From an uncultured Clostridia bacterium (GTDB lineage: Bacteria > Bacillota > Clostridia > Oscillospirales > Acutalibacteraceae), in contig CAMHOI010000066.1 in the NCBI GenBank assembly GCA_946186725.1, positions 1 through 6,144 of the forward strand: a stretch of DNA of 6,144 bases, written 5' to 3'. The notes below the pieces were generated by a model. The model was not told where the DNA came from. It ran no database searches and was given only the letters and a program-made list of their open reading frames with translations. Position 1 is the first letter of the stretch, and the number at the start of each line of letters is the position of its first letter. The position numbers were made by a program, and so were the translations under genes. Of the stretch, positions 5,997 to 6,144 are shown in pieces.

Positions 5997-6018
5997 AGCA
6001 TTTGCTTTGATCGGATAC

Positions 6019-6103
6019 GCGAGCATGCTGGAATAGGCAGACAGGCACGTTTGAGGGGCGTGTGTCTCGTGACGTGTGGGTTCAAGTCCCACTGCTCGCA
6101 CCA
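6019..6103 (+). tRNA. tRNA-Leu (anticodon GAG), CCA encoded
   Basis: The full cloverleaf can be folded by eye. The acceptor stem pairs GCGAGCA (6019-6025) with TGCTCGC (6093-6099), followed by discriminator A and an encoded CCA (6101-6103). The D arm has a 3-bp stem (CTG/CAG, 6028-6030 and 6042-6044). The anticodon stem is CACGT/GCGTG with loop TTGAGGG, placing anticodon GAG at 6053-6055, which reads CUC and CUU. A long variable arm with GTC/GAC stem and TCGT loop marks a class II tRNA, as leucine requires. The T arm is GTGGG/CCCAC with loop TTCAAGT. The gene stands alone between its own promoter and terminator. Confidence 0.97.
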
Positions 6104-6112
6104 GTTAAAGCG

Positions 6113-6142
6113 GCCGCGTACAGTGTACGCGGCTTTTTCTTT
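6113..6142 (+). terminator. Intrinsic terminator after tRNA-Leu
   Basis: GCCGCGTAC (6113-6121) and GTACGCGGC (6125-6133) form a perfect 9-bp GC-rich stem with loop AGT (or 8 bp with a 5-base loop), followed directly by the T-rich tract TTTTTCTTT (6134-6142). It lies 9 bases after the CCA end, as expected for a single-gene tRNA transcript. Confidence 0.92.
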
Positions 6143-6144
6143 GC

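Noticed and set aside
6019..6144. tRNA 3' end as a possible integration (att) site
   Set aside because: The gene is followed directly by its own terminator, and no integrase or repeat of the tRNA end is seen in the window.

Overview
The window most likely comes from a spore-forming, fairly GC-rich member of the Clostridia (Firmicutes). This is inferred from a BofA-family sporulation protein, purine-rich Shine-Dalgarno sites before nearly every gene, sigma-A promoters at or near consensus, and an OmpR-type regulator and membrane-anchored kinase of Gram-positive style. The species cannot be named. The sequence is densely coded: all protein genes are on the minus strand, and only a leucine tRNA at the right edge is on the plus strand.

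Right end (about 5842-6144): a divergent intergenic region holds one promoter firing left into a P-loop kinase-like gene and one firing right into tRNA-Leu(GAG), which is followed by an intrinsic terminator. Moving left, the P-loop protein (5125-5841) is followed after 49 nt by a small BofA-family membrane protein (4824-5075), probably on the same transcript.

Left two-thirds (1-4754): a consensus promoter at 4783-4811 starts an apparent five-gene operon. In transcription order these are a membrane-bound nucleotide-sugar 4,6-dehydratase (PglF/EpsC/CapD type), a PLP-dependent DegT/DnrJ/EryC1/StrS sugar aminotransferase (PglE/EpsN/ArnB type), a monotopic initiating sugar-phosphate transferase (PglC/EpsL type), an OmpR/PhoB response regulator, and a sensor histidine kinase cut by the window edge. 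Junctions are very tight: an ATGA overlap, a 4-nt gap, a 23-nt overlap and an 11-nt gap.

The first three enzymes make a coherent route. UDP-GlcNAc is dehydrated to a 4-keto-6-deoxy sugar, aminated at C4, and the sugar-1-phosphate is loaded onto undecaprenyl phosphate to begin a surface glycan or glycoprotein oligosaccharide. The acetyltransferase (PglD/EpsM) that would complete N,N'-diacetylbacillosamine is not between them, so the exact sugar is uncertain. The attached two-component system may sense the envelope or control glycan output. I saw no mobile element or CRISPR array, and no wholly new system can be claimed. The most unusual points are the glycan-initiation/two-component operon, the BofA variant and its setting, and the orphan HprK-like ATPase.
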